64,000 nt of DNA, taken from contig JBDHWQ010000007.1 in NCBI GenBank assembly GCA_039810245.1, positions 62,001 to 126,000 of the forward strand. Direction: 5' to 3'. The position numbers were made by a program, and so were the translations under genes. Positions 26,137-34,818 of the stretch are shown here, piece after piece. This stretch comes from CALDSL01 sp039810245. Its GTDB lineage: Bacteria; Chloroflexota; Anaerolineae; Anaerolineales; Anaerolineaceae. The notes under the pieces are model-generated. The model saw only the letters and a list, made by a program, of their open reading frames with translations. It ran no database searches and was not told the DNA's origin. Each line of letters starts with the position of its first letter. Within the stretch, counting starts at the first letter, position 1.

Positions 26137-28929
26137 ATGACACCCATCCTGTACCTGATTGACGGCCACGCCCTGGCGTACCGCACCTATTTTGCCCTCA
26201 CCACCAGCGGCGGTGAGCGCTTTTCTACCAGCAGTGGTGAACCGACTGCCGGCGTCTATGGCTTTGCCAGCGTGCTGCTGCGCATCCTCGAACAGGAGCG
26301 CCCCGAGTACCTGGCCGTTGCGTTCGATACCGGTAAAACTTTCCGCGATGACATTTACCCGGCCTACAAAGCCACCCGCGCCAAGATGCCCGACGACCTC
26401 TCGGTGCAGATCCGGCGCATCCGCCAGATGGTGGACGCGTTCCACTTTCCGCGCCTGGAAGTCGAAGGATTTGAGGCCGATGACGTGCTGGGCACCGTGG
26501 CGCGCCAGGCGGTGGCCAAAGGCTTTGGCGTCAAGATCATCACCGGTGACCGCGACCTGCTGCAGCTGGTGGATGATCGCGTCATCGTCAACCTGTCGGG
26601 CATGCGCCTCTCGGATGCGCGCGATTACACCAGCCAGGACGTGATTGCGCACCTGGGCGTGCGCCCCGACCAGGTGGTGGATTACAAAGCCCTGGTGGGC
26701 GATGTTTCCGACAATATCCCCGGCGTGGCCGGTATTGGCGAAAAGACCGCCATCTCGCTGCTGGCGCAGTACCCTGACCTGGACGCGATCTACGCCGCCA
26801 TCGAGCAGCTACCCAACCGCGTGCGCACGCGGCTGGAAGCCGGCAAAGAATCGGCTTACCTCAGCCGCCAGCTCGCCACCATCCACTGTGACGTCAAAGT
26901 GACGGTGGATATGGACAAGGCGCGTACCGATCGCATCAATTACCAGGCGGTGGAAGAACTGTTCCGCCAGCTCGAGTTCCGCTCGCTCACCAACCGGCTG
27001 AACAACCTGCTCTCCACTCCCGAGGGCGCGCAGCCGGGCGAGCAGCTTTCGCTGTTCGGGCAGGAAGTGACCCGCGTGGGTGAGCCGGCCGGTTATCAGC
27101 TCGATACCGTGGTGGTGGATAGCGAGGAGACGCTGCGCGCGCTGCTGGCCGACCTGAGCGCGGCGCAGGTGATCGGCGTGGATACCGAAACCACCGCCAC
27201 CGACCCGCTGCGCGCCGACCTGGTGGGAATTTCGCTGGCGGTGCGCGAAGGCCAGGGCTATTACATCCCGGTGGGCCACCGCACCGGTGAGACGCAGCTT
27301 CCGCTGGAGCAGGTGGTGGCCGCCCTGCGCGGGCCGCTTTCCGACCCGGCCAAACCCAAGGTGGGCCAGAACCTCAAGTACGATTTACTGACGTTGCGCC
27401 TGGTGGGGCTGGACGTGACTCCGCTGGCCTTCGATACCATGATCGCCGAATGGCTGGCCAACCCGGCCTCGCGCAACCTGGGCCTCAAAGACATGGCCGA
27501 AATCTACCTGGACGCGCGCATGACTCACATCCAGGAGCTGATCGGACGCGGCAAAGCGCAGATCACCATGGACCAGGTGCCGGTGGCGCAGGCCGCGCCC
27601 TACGCCGCGGCGGATGCCGAGGTGGTGCTGCGGCTGCTCCCTATCCTCGAAGATCGGCTGGGCGAGTTCAACTGCAAAGAGCTGTTTGAGAAGATCGAAA
27701 TGCCGCTGATTTCGGTGCTGGCGGATATGGAGCGCGCCGGTGTGGCGCTGGACCCGAACTTCTTTATCCATATGTCGGCCACCATCGGTGCGCGCATGGA
27801 AGAGCTGGTCACCAGCATTTACGCGATGGTGGGCGGCCCGTTCAACATCAACTCTACCCAGCAGCTCTCCAAAGTGCTCTTCGATACACTGGATTTGGAT
27901 CCGCCCGACCGGCGTAAAAAGACCGCCAGCGGGCATTACTCCACCTCGGCCGATGTGCTGGACGAGCTGCGCGGGAAGCACCCCGTGGTAGACCTGCTGA
28001 TGGAGTACCGCGAGCTGAGCAAGCTGCGCTCCACCTACCTGGAAGCGCTGCCCAACCAGATCAACCCGCGCACCGGGCGCGTGCACACATCGTTCAGCCA
28101 GACCGGTTCGGTCACCGGGCGGCTGGCATCTTCTGAACCCAACCTGCAGAACATCCCCGCGCGCACCGAGCTGGGCCGCCAGGTGCGCAACGGCTTTGTC
28201 GCCGACCCTGGCCAGGTGCTGCTTTCGGTCGATTACTCGCAGATTGAGCTGCGCATCCTGGCGCACATGTCCGGCGATGAGGCCATGCTGAGCGCCTTCC
28301 GCGCCGGGCAGGATATCCATGTTGCCACCGCCGCGGCCATCTACGGTGTGCCGATCGAAGCCGTCACGCGCGACATGCGCCGCAACGCCAAGTCGATCAA
28401 CTTTGGGCTGGTGTACGGCATGAGTGCCTTCGGTCTCAGCCGGTATTCCGGGCTGACCCTGGCCGAATCGGAGAACTTCGTGAAGGCATATTTCCAGCAG
28501 TTTCCGCGCGTCAAGAGTTACCTGGATGGCATGCGCAAGCTGGCGGCCAGCCAGGGCTACGTGGAAACTCTGCTGGGGCGGCGGCGCTACTTCCCCAATC
28601 TGAAGAACCAGTCTAACCCGGCCATGCGCGCGCGCGAAGAGCGCGAGGCGATCAACGCGCCCATCCAGGGGACGGCGGCGGATATTATGAAGCTGGCCAT
28701 GCTGGGCGTTCCGGCGGCGCTGCGCGAGGCCGGGCTGCGCGGGCGCATGCTCTTGCAGGTGCACGATGAGCTGGTGGTGGAATGCCCGCGCGACGAGCTG
28801 GAAACCACCGCGCATGTCGTCCGGAGCGTGATGCAAGCCGCTTACCCGCTGGTGATCCCGCTGGTGGCGGAGGCCAAGTACGGCGAGAAATGGGGCGAGC
28901 AGCAGCCGCTGCATTTGGAAGGAAATTGA
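26137..28929 (+). CDS. polA: DNA polymerase I
   Basis: This 930-residue polymerase has all three domains. The 5' nuclease starts at LIDGHALAYRTYF and includes the H3TH region GDVSDNIPGVAGIGEKTA. The 3'-5' exonuclease keeps the catalytic residues in GVDTETTATDP, QNLKYDLLTL and YAAADAE, so proofreading is probably active. The polymerase domain has motif A DYSQIELRILAHMSG, motif B RRNAKSINFGLVYGMSAFG and motif C VHDELVVE. Okazaki fragment processing and repair synthesis are its normal roles. Confidence 0.97.
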   Translation: MTPILYLIDGHALAYRTYFALTTSGGERFSTSSGEPTAGVYGFASVLLRILEQERPEYLAVAFDTGKTFRDDIYPAYKATRAKMPDDLSVQIRRIRQMVDAFHFPRLEVEGFEADDVLGTVARQAVAKGFGVKIITGDRDLLQLVDDRVIVNLSGMRLSDARDYTSQDVIAHLGVRPDQVVDYKALVGDVSDNIPGVAGIGEKTAISLLAQYPDLDAIYAAIEQLPNRVRTRLEAGKESAYLSRQLATIHCDVKVTVDMDKARTDRINYQAVEELFRQLEFRSLTNRLNNLLSTPEGAQPGEQLSLFGQEVTRVGEPAGYQLDTVVVDSEETLRALLADLSAAQVIGVDTETTATDPLRADLVGISLAVREGQGYYIPVGHRTGETQLPLEQVVAALRGPLSDPAKPKVGQNLKYDLLTLRLVGLDVTPLAFDTMIAEWLANPASRNLGLKDMAEIYLDARMTHIQELIGRGKAQITMDQVPVAQAAPYAAADAEVVLRLLPILEDRLGEFNCKELFEKIEMPLISVLADMERAGVALDPNFFIHMSATIGARMEELVTSIYAMVGGPFNINSTQQLSKVLFDTLDLDPPDRRKKTASGHYSTSADVLDELRGKHPVVDLLMEYRELSKLRSTYLEALPNQINPRTGRVHTSFSQTGSVTGRLASSEPNLQNIPARTELGRQVRNGFVADPGQVLLSVDYSQIELRILAHMSGDEAMLSAFRAGQDIHVATAAAIYGVPIEAVTRDMRRNAKSINFGLVYGMSAFGLSRYSGLTLAESENFVKAYFQQFPRVKSYLDGMRKLAASQGYVETLLGRRRYFPNLKNQSNPAMRAREEREAINAPIQGTAADIMKLAMLGVPAALREAGLRGRMLLQVHDELVVECPRDELETTAHVVRSVMQAAYPLVIPLVAEAKYGEKWGEQQPLHLEGN

Positions 28930-28943
28930 CAAGGACCAACACC

Positions 28944-31265
28944 ATGTCTGACTCTCAGGAAGCATTCCAGCAAGCAATGAACCAGGGCCACTCGGCTGCC
29001 TGGGATCAGCAGTGGCAGCGCGCCGCGGAGTTCTATCGCCTGGCGCTCGAGTCCATCTCCGACCACCCCGCGGCGCTCACCAGCCTGGGGCTGGCGTTAT
29101 ACGAACAGGCGCAGTACTCCCAGGCGCTGGACTGCTACCGGCGCGCGGCGCGCGTATCGCCCAATGACCCGGTGCCGGTGGAGCGCATGGCGCGCATCTA
29201 CGAGCACCAGGGCCAGATGGCCGAGGCGGTGCAGGCCGGGCTGCAGGCCGCCGAGCTGCAGCTAAAAGCGCAGGACGTGCAAAAGGCGGTCGATAACTGG
29301 CTGGGGGTGCTCAACCTGCAGCCGGAAAATTTGCTGGCGCGCACCCGCCTGGGGTTGGTTTATGACCGCACCGGGCGCAAGGCGGATGCCGTGGCCGAAT
29401 ATCTTGCCGCGGCCAGCATTATCCAGCGCAGCGGCGACGCGGCCAAGGCTATGCAGCTTGCCGGCTATGCTCAGCAGATCATGCCTGAAAATATGGACAC
29501 GCGCCGCGCGGTGAGCATGCTCAAATCCGGGCAGATGCTGCCGCGCCCCGGCAAGCCCAAGACTGGCTCGCTGGCAGCCCAACCCGCGGCAGCCGCCCCC
29601 TCCGAGGCGATGCGCCTGCCCGAGCCGGATATTGAAAGCATGGACCCCATCTCTGAGGCGCGCCAGGATGCCATGACCCAACTGGCCGGCCTGCTATTTG
29701 ACCAGGTGGACGATTCCGCCCCGCAGCCGGCGGCCGGGCGCGGCATTTCGGCGCTGGCGCGCGGGTTAGGGGGCATTAACGATGACGCCAGCAAGCGCAC
29801 GCGCATCCTGCTGCACCTCAGCCAGGCGATCGACTCGCTCAGCCACGGGCAGGGGGCGCAGGCCGCCGCCGAGCTGGAGCGCGCCCAGGAAGCCGGCTTT
29901 GGGCACCCCGCGGCGCAGTTCCTGATCGGCATGCTCTCCAATAACAACGACCGGCTCAAGGCGCTGCGCAGCCTGCAGGAAGCGGTCAAGCATCCCAGCT
30001 TTAGCCTGGCTTCTAACCTGCTCATCGGGCAGAACTACGAAGCCCAGGGGCAGATGCGCGAGGCTTCCAATGCCTTCCTGGCCGCGCTGCGGCTGGCGGA
30101 CGTGCAGTCCGTTCCCGAAGGCCAGCGGGAGGAGCTGGACCAGCTCTACGAGCCGCTGATTGAGAACAACACCCGCCAGTTGGATGAAACCGGCTGGAAG
30201 AACATCATCCAGACCATTTCGGGGCAGCTACTGCGGCCGGACTGGCGCAGCTTCCTGCTCGTGGCGCGCCAGCAACTCCCGGGCGCGGCGGCGGGCGGTG
30301 CTATCGTGCCGTTGGCCGAAATGCTGCTTGAATCGCGTGGCAGCCAGGTGGTGGAGCTACTATCACGGGTGCGCGCGCTGACCGCGCAGAATAAGTACCG
30401 CACCGCGATGGAAGAGGCTTTCTACGCGCTGCAGTTTGCCCCCACCTACCTGCCGCTGCACGTGCAGATCGGCGAGCTGCTGCTGGCCGAGGGGCACATC
30501 CAGGCCGCGGTGAGCAAGTTCCTGGGCGTGGCGCAGCTTTACAACCTGCGCGGCGAGGCCGGCCAGGCCATCCGCCTGCTCAGCCGCGTGATGCAGATGG
30601 CTCCACTGGATATTACTGTGCGCACCGCGCTGATCGACCTGCTCATCGCGCAGGGGCGCATTGACGAGGCCATGCAGCAGTACAGCGACCTGGGCGACTT
30701 CTATTACCAGATGTCTGACCTTGACCGCGCGCGTGGGGCATACCTTTCTGCGATCAAAATTCCGCAGGCGGGTCAGGCCAGCCGCGCGCAGTGCGTGCGC
30801 ATTTTGCAAAAGGCGGCGGATATTGACCTGCAGCGCCTCGATTTGCGCGGCGCGCGTGGCGTGTACGAGCAGATCCGCGCCTTCCAGCCGGATGATCCGG
30901 CCACGCGCGCGCAGCTCGTCAGCCTGAGCATCCGCCTGGGGCAAGATGATGTGGCCCTGGCCGAGGTGGACGGCTATGTGGGGCTGATGGAAAGCCAGAA
31001 CGGTCGCGCGCGCGCCATCGCTTTCCTGCAGGGGCTGGTCAACGACCGGCCGGAGCGGCTGGACCTGCGCAAGCGCCTGGCAGACCTGTTCGTGCGTGCC
31101 GGGCAGACCGAAAAGGCGGTGGAACAACTGGATGCCATCGCCGACGGGCTGCTGGTAATCAAGAACAAGACCGGCGCGCTGGCAATTCTGGAAAGCATCA
31201 TCGCCCTCAACCCGCCCAACGCCAGCGACTACCGCGCCGCAATGGCGCAGCTCAAAAATTCGTAA
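28944..31265 (+). CDS. Large TPR-repeat protein
   Basis: This 773-residue protein starts at ATG 28944 behind AAGGA (28931-28935), 14 bp after polA. TPR units are visible throughout, for example WQRAAEFYRLALESISDHPAALTSLGLALYE and YSQALDCYRRAARVSPNDPVP near the N-terminus. More helical repeats follow to the C-terminus (AVSKFLGVAQLYNLRGEAGQ, DEAMQQYSDLGDFYYQM). No signal peptide or enzymatic motif is seen, so it is probably a cytoplasmic scaffold. Its operon with polA may be only positional. Confidence 0.85.
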   Translation: MSDSQEAFQQAMNQGHSAAWDQQWQRAAEFYRLALESISDHPAALTSLGLALYEQAQYSQALDCYRRAARVSPNDPVPVERMARIYEHQGQMAEAVQAGLQAAELQLKAQDVQKAVDNWLGVLNLQPENLLARTRLGLVYDRTGRKADAVAEYLAAASIIQRSGDAAKAMQLAGYAQQIMPENMDTRRAVSMLKSGQMLPRPGKPKTGSLAAQPAAAAPSEAMRLPEPDIESMDPISEARQDAMTQLAGLLFDQVDDSAPQPAAGRGISALARGLGGINDDASKRTRILLHLSQAIDSLSHGQGAQAAAELERAQEAGFGHPAAQFLIGMLSNNNDRLKALRSLQEAVKHPSFSLASNLLIGQNYEAQGQMREASNAFLAALRLADVQSVPEGQREELDQLYEPLIENNTRQLDETGWKNIIQTISGQLLRPDWRSFLLVARQQLPGAAAGGAIVPLAEMLLESRGSQVVELLSRVRALTAQNKYRTAMEEAFYALQFAPTYLPLHVQIGELLLAEGHIQAAVSKFLGVAQLYNLRGEAGQAIRLLSRVMQMAPLDITVRTALIDLLIAQGRIDEAMQQYSDLGDFYYQMSDLDRARGAYLSAIKIPQAGQASRAQCVRILQKAADIDLQRLDLRGARGVYEQIRAFQPDDPATRAQLVSLSIRLGQDDVALAEVDGYVGLMESQNGRARAIAFLQGLVNDRPERLDLRKRLADLFVRAGQTEKAVEQLDAIADGLLVIKNKTGALAILESIIALNPPNASDYRAAMAQLKNS

Positions 31266-31284
31266 TCCGGGCGATATTTTAAAC

Positions 31285-31312
31285 AAAAAAACGACCCGCG
31301 CGGGTCGTTTTT
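31285..31312. terminator. Bidirectional rho-independent terminator
   Basis: The perfect palindrome CGACCCGCGCGGGTCG (31292-31307) has seven A on the left and five T on the right. It separates the convergent TPR gene and the LGFP-like gene. Confidence 0.92.
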
Positions 31313-31327
31313 ATAGGAATATATTTT

Positions 31328-32293
31328 TTACCACCAGATGCGGAACCAGGTGGATGTCTTCTGTTCCAGGCCGAGCTGGGGCAGGGTGGCGGTCACGTCA
31401 ATGGTCACGATCTGCTTGACATCTGTCGCGCCAACCTGGACGGTGAAGACGCTGATGCCATCCGCGTCGGTGCTGGGCGGACGGTAAGACTGGCGCGAGC
31501 CATCCGGCAGGGTGATGCTAACACTGACTGACGCGTTGCGCACCGGGCGCAGGCGCTGGTCCTGTACCACAACGTAGAGCGTCTGTTTTTCGTTGGCGGG
31601 CAGCAGCGAATGGCGCACGAAGGCGCGCAGCCGCAGGCTGGTGGGGCTGCCTACCACAGCATCGTCCTTCTGCGGGCGCAGCAACCGCGCCGACGGGCCG
31701 TGGATCAGGTCGTAATAGAAGCGGCCCATATCGCTCAGCCCCACGTGGCGGCCATTGACCACTTCGCCGCGCCATTCGAGGCGCACATTCTCAAAGTACT
31801 GTACCATGCGTCCGTTTACCAGCTCAACTTCGGAGATGGGATTGCCAAAATAGCGGTCGCCCTGGTAAGCTTCGTAGAACTGCAAAAAGCCGTAGCACAC
31901 GTTGTGCCCGGTGGAAAAACTGCGGCAGGTAGGGCCGCTGTTGCGCACTTCGGCCAGTGGCGCGCCGGAGGTGTACTGCAGCTCGCCCAGGTTGCCAAAG
32001 CGCACCTGCTGCCCGGCGGGGGCGTCGGGGTCAAGCTCCAGCCGGCCGCGCTGGAAGTACTGGACCGTGCGCCCGTTGATCGGGTCGACCTCAGCGTCGC
32101 TGATCGGGTGGCCGAGCATTACGAATGGGTCGGGCATGGTCTGGTAATAGCTGAGGAACGGGCCGCTCACCGTGTAGCCGGTATCGGGGAAGTCTTGTGG
32201 CTCGGGCGTTTGCGCGAATACAGGAGGCGCGACGGCCGCGACCAGCAGGGCAGCGGTGATGATTCCCCACAACAGGCGTTTAGCGATGTGCAT
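31328..32293 (-). CDS. Secreted LGFP-like repeat protein with C-terminal Ig-like domain
   Basis: This 321-residue protein has a Sec signal peptide (RLLWGIITAALLVAAVAPPVFA, then QTPEP). Two repeats of the LGHPISDAEV/NGRTVQYFQRGRLEL and FGNPISEVEL/NGRMVQYFENVRLEW type follow. These resemble LGFP-like surface repeats common in this phylum. The C-terminal ~110 residues (SVSVSITLPDGSRQSYRPP and following) look like a bacterial Ig/filamin domain. It is related in plan to the protein at 51366. It probably acts outside the cell, perhaps binding wall or glycan. Confidence 0.75.
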   Translation of the reverse strand: MHIAKRLLWGIITAALLVAAVAPPVFAQTPEPQDFPDTGYTVSGPFLSYYQTMPDPFVMLGHPISDAEVDPINGRTVQYFQRGRLELDPDAPAGQQVRFGNLGELQYTSGAPLAEVRNSGPTCRSFSTGHNVCYGFLQFYEAYQGDRYFGNPISEVELVNGRMVQYFENVRLEWRGEVVNGRHVGLSDMGRFYYDLIHGPSARLLRPQKDDAVVGSPTSLRLRAFVRHSLLPANEKQTLYVVVQDQRLRPVRNASVSVSITLPDGSRQSYRPPSTDADGISVFTVQVGATDVKQIVTIDVTATLPQLGLEQKTSTWFRIWW

Positions 32294-32299
32294 AACGAT

Positions 32300-32305
32300 A
32301 TTATA
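32300..32305 (-). promoter_or_regulatory. Leaderless-type -10 of the LGFP-like gene
   Basis: TATAAT on the minus strand ends 6 nt before ATG 32293, the same spacing as at five other genes here. Confidence 0.6.
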
Positions 32306-32332
32306 CAGAAGTTTGTTCAGAATGTTGCAACA

Positions 32333-32366
32333 AAAATGACGAGATTCCTATGAATTTCGTCATTTT
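32333..32366 (-). terminator. Terminator downstream of lysS
   Basis: AAAATGACGA at the left pairs with TCGTCATTTT at the right, extended by GATT/AATT with one wobble, around a 6-nt loop. On the minus strand the stem ends in a T-run, which fits a lysS terminator. Confidence 0.6.
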
Positions 32367-32368
32367 AT

Positions 32369-32412
32369 GCGATCGCGGCGGCACGGGTGTATCACCGCGC
32401 CGCCGCGATCGC
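32369..32412. repeat. Strong inverted repeat after lysS
   Basis: GCGATCGCGGCG (32369-32380) pairs perfectly with CGCCGCGATCGC (32401-32412). The 20-nt interior has its own GGTG/CACC hairpin. No T-run adjoins it. It lies 5 bp from the lysS stop and may stabilise mRNA 3' ends or help termination. Confidence 0.7.
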
Positions 32413-32416
32413 CAAT

Positions 32417-33922
32417 TTACTCGTCTTCCTGCTTACGCAGGTGCGGGAACAGGATCGTTTCGCGGATGGTGCGGTTGTCGGTCAGCAGCATCACCAGGCG
32501 GTCGATGCCCATGCCAAAGCCGCCGTTGGGCGGCATGCCATACAGCATGGCGCGCAGGTAATCGTCGTCCATGGGGTGGCGCTCTTCATCCTCTTCTTCG
32601 TAGGCGCGGCCCATCTCCACAAAGCGCTTTTCCTGCTCCATTGGGTCGTTGAGCTCGGTAAAGGCATTGCACAGCTCCATCCCGCCCGCAAAGCCCTCGA
32701 AGCGCTCCACAGTGGATGGGTCGTCGGGCTTGTTCTTCGCCAGCGGCGAGATGTCGCGCGGGTAATCGTACAGGAAGGTGGGCTGGATCAGCTTGGGCTC
32801 GATGTAATCGCCCAGCATGCCATCGATCAGCTTGCCGCGCGCCGCGCCGGGTTTGGGGTTCAGCCCGCGCGCTTTCATCGCGTCGAACAGGCTCTGCGTA
32901 TCCGGGCATTCGCGGATGTCGATGCCCACCGCGTCGGTGAGCGATTGGCGCAGGTCCAGCCGCCGCCAGGGCGGGGAGAAGTCGATTTCCTGGCCGTTGA
33001 AGGTAACCTTGCGCGTGCCCAGCACTGTGTCGCACACGTAGGCCAGCATCTGCTCGGTCAGCTCCATGATCTTGAGGTAATCAGCGTAAGCCATGTAGAA
33101 CTCGAGCTGGGTGAACTCGGGGTTGTGCTTGAACGAAACACCCTCGTTGCGGAAATCGCGCCCGATCTCATACACGCGGTCGAGCCCGCCCACCAGCAGA
33201 CGTTTGAGGTACAGCTCGAAGGAAATGCGCAGATACAGCTCCTGCTTGAGCTGGTTGTGGTGGGTGACAAATGGCCGCGCGGCCGCGCCGCCGTAGATGG
33301 GCTGCAGCACCGGGGTTTCAACCTCAAGGAAGTCGCGCTCATCGAGGAACTGGCGGATGGCGCGCACTACCCCGGCGCGGGTCTGGAAGGTGCGGCGCAC
33401 CTCGGGGTTGACGGCCAGGTCGGCGTAGCGCTGGCGGTAGCGCATCTCAGGGTCGGCCAGGGTGGCGTGGCGCACCACGACACCATCCACCAGCTCATCT
33501 TTGGCGGCGGGCAGCGGGGTAATCGCCTTGGCCAGCATGGTAAAGCGCTCGACGTGCAGGGTCACTTCGCCTGTGCGGGTGCGAAACATAAAACCGCTGG
33601 CCTCGATGAAGTCGCCCAGGTCGAATGTGTCGCGGAATTCCTGCATGGCAGGCTCGCCCAGCTCGTTGACGCGCAGAAAGAGCTGCAGGCGGCCCTGGGT
33701 GTCTTCGATATGAGCGAAGATCACCTTACCCATCGAGCGCATGCCGCGCAGGCGGCCGGCCACGCTGGCTTCCACGCGCGCGGTCTCATCGGCTTCAAAC
33801 GCGCGGATGGCGCCGGCGGTAGTATGGGTGGGATTGGCGCGGGTGGGGTAAGGTTCTTGCCCGGCCGCGCGCATTTTCAGGGCTTTTTCCAGGCGGAGTT
33901 TTTCCAGATCGTTGTATTCCAT
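32417..33922 (-). CDS. lysS: Lysyl-tRNA synthetase, class II
   Basis: This 501-residue enzyme has an N-terminal OB-fold anticodon-binding domain (about residues 50-150; VAGRLRGMRSMGKVIFAHI). The class II catalytic core follows: motif 1 around FLEVETPVLQPIYGGAAARPF, motif 2 DRVYEIGRDFRNEGVSFKHN and motif 3 GFGMGIDRLVMLLTDN. It charges tRNA-Lys. Length matches bacterial LysS. It is downstream of greA on the minus strand, with a strong terminator between them, so it is probably expressed separately. Confidence 0.97.
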   Translation of the reverse strand: MEYNDLEKLRLEKALKMRAAGQEPYPTRANPTHTTAGAIRAFEADETARVEASVAGRLRGMRSMGKVIFAHIEDTQGRLQLFLRVNELGEPAMQEFRDTFDLGDFIEASGFMFRTRTGEVTLHVERFTMLAKAITPLPAAKDELVDGVVVRHATLADPEMRYRQRYADLAVNPEVRRTFQTRAGVVRAIRQFLDERDFLEVETPVLQPIYGGAAARPFVTHHNQLKQELYLRISFELYLKRLLVGGLDRVYEIGRDFRNEGVSFKHNPEFTQLEFYMAYADYLKIMELTEQMLAYVCDTVLGTRKVTFNGQEIDFSPPWRRLDLRQSLTDAVGIDIRECPDTQSLFDAMKARGLNPKPGAARGKLIDGMLGDYIEPKLIQPTFLYDYPRDISPLAKNKPDDPSTVERFEGFAGGMELCNAFTELNDPMEQEKRFVEMGRAYEEEDEERHPMDDDYLRAMLYGMPPNGGFGMGIDRLVMLLTDNRTIRETILFPHLRKQEDE

Positions 33923-33975
33923 CGTGTGTTCCTCGTTCGAGAGATGACAAAAGACGTGCGCGTGTTTCCATTAAG

Positions 33976-34007
33976 AAAAAGCCCCGCCCAGGGTCACAGG
34001 GCGGGGC
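33976..34007 (-). terminator. greA terminator
   Basis: GCCCCGCCC (33981-33989) pairs with GGGCGGGGC (33999-34007). On the minus strand the stem is followed by TTTTT (33976-33980). Confidence 0.9.
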
Positions 34008-34025
34008 CAGGATTTTGCCCCAGTG

Positions 34026-34490
34026 TTACTCCACCTTTAAGATTTCCACGTTAAATGAGCCGGCAGGCGCATCCACCTGCACCGTATCGCCCACTTTGCG
34101 ATTGAGCAGAGCTCTTCCCAGCGGGCTTTCGTTGGAAATACGCCCATGGGCCGGGTTGGCTTCGGCCGCCCCTACGATCGTGTACGCTTCGGGCTCGCCG
34201 CCTTCTTCTTTAATGGTTACCTTCGACCCAACCTGAACCACTTCGGCGCTGGCCGGCGCATCGTTGATCACCCGGGCAGTGGCCAGCAAGATTTCCAGTT
34301 CTTTGATGCGCCCTTCGGTAAAGGCCTGTTCATTCTTGGCGGCCTCGTACTCGGCGTTTTCAATCAACTCGCCGCCTTCCATGGCTTCGTGCAGGCGGTT
34401 GGCAATTTCCTGGCGCTTATAGGTGCGAAGGTATTCGAGTTCTTCCTGTAACTTGGCGTAACCTTCACGGGTCAGGAATGAAGTGGTCAT
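34026..34490 (-). CDS. greA: Transcription elongation factor GreA
   Basis: This 154-residue factor starts at ATG 34490 (MTTSFLTREGYAKLQEELEYL). The N-terminal coiled coil has the conserved tip region EGGELIENAEYEAAKNEQ, with the acidic residues that coordinate Mg in the RNA polymerase active site. The C-terminal FKBP-like domain has GSKVTIKEEGG and ISNESPLGRALLNRKVGD. It rescues backtracked RNA polymerase by stimulating transcript cleavage. It has its own promoter about 150 bp upstream and a strong terminator. Confidence 0.96.
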   Translation of the reverse strand: MTTSFLTREGYAKLQEELEYLRTYKRQEIANRLHEAMEGGELIENAEYEAAKNEQAFTEGRIKELEILLATARVINDAPASAEVVQVGSKVTIKEEGGEPEAYTIVGAAEANPAHGRISNESPLGRALLNRKVGDTVQVDAPAGSFNVEILKVE

Positions 34491-34818
34491 GAGTGTTTCC
34501 TTACTGTCAGTAGAATGTGGAATTCCCACTGGTTAAGTGTGGACAACAGCGGCGTGGGATCGCTTAAACGCACAAAATCCCTCCAGGCGGAGCGATTAAA
34601 ACAAGGAACCCTGAAGACTTCCATGGTCAGGGATTGACCAAATCATATCATAGTTCTCCTGTCTATGCAAGCTTGCCACGCTGAAAGCATTTTCAGTGTC
34701 GCGGGAGTGCCGGGATTGATATTTGTATAATCCTATCCGGTTGACTCTTCCTGACGGCAGGCTGTATTGCTATAATGATTGCATCGCATTCATACCAAAC
34801 AATCTATGGGGGGTTGCT
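34491..34818. other. Divergent intergenic region greA / chelatase-like gene
   Basis: This 328-bp gap has no gene. The greA promoter on the minus strand is TTGCAT (34665-34670) and TATGAT (34642-34647), spacing 17 bp. It gives a leader of about 145 nt with two short inverted repeats. The plus-strand gene has an extended -10 TGCTATAAT ending at 34776. CTGAAA/TTTCAG at 34681-34696 forms a small hairpin. Confidence 0.6.

Noticed and set aside
27385..28977. Long minus-strand frame opposite polA
   Set aside because: polA on the plus strand has all catalytic motifs; the antisense frame has no domain signature.
32387..34054. Long plus-strand frame opposite lysS
   Set aside because: It is antisense to a canonical lysyl-tRNA synthetase and spans its terminator.
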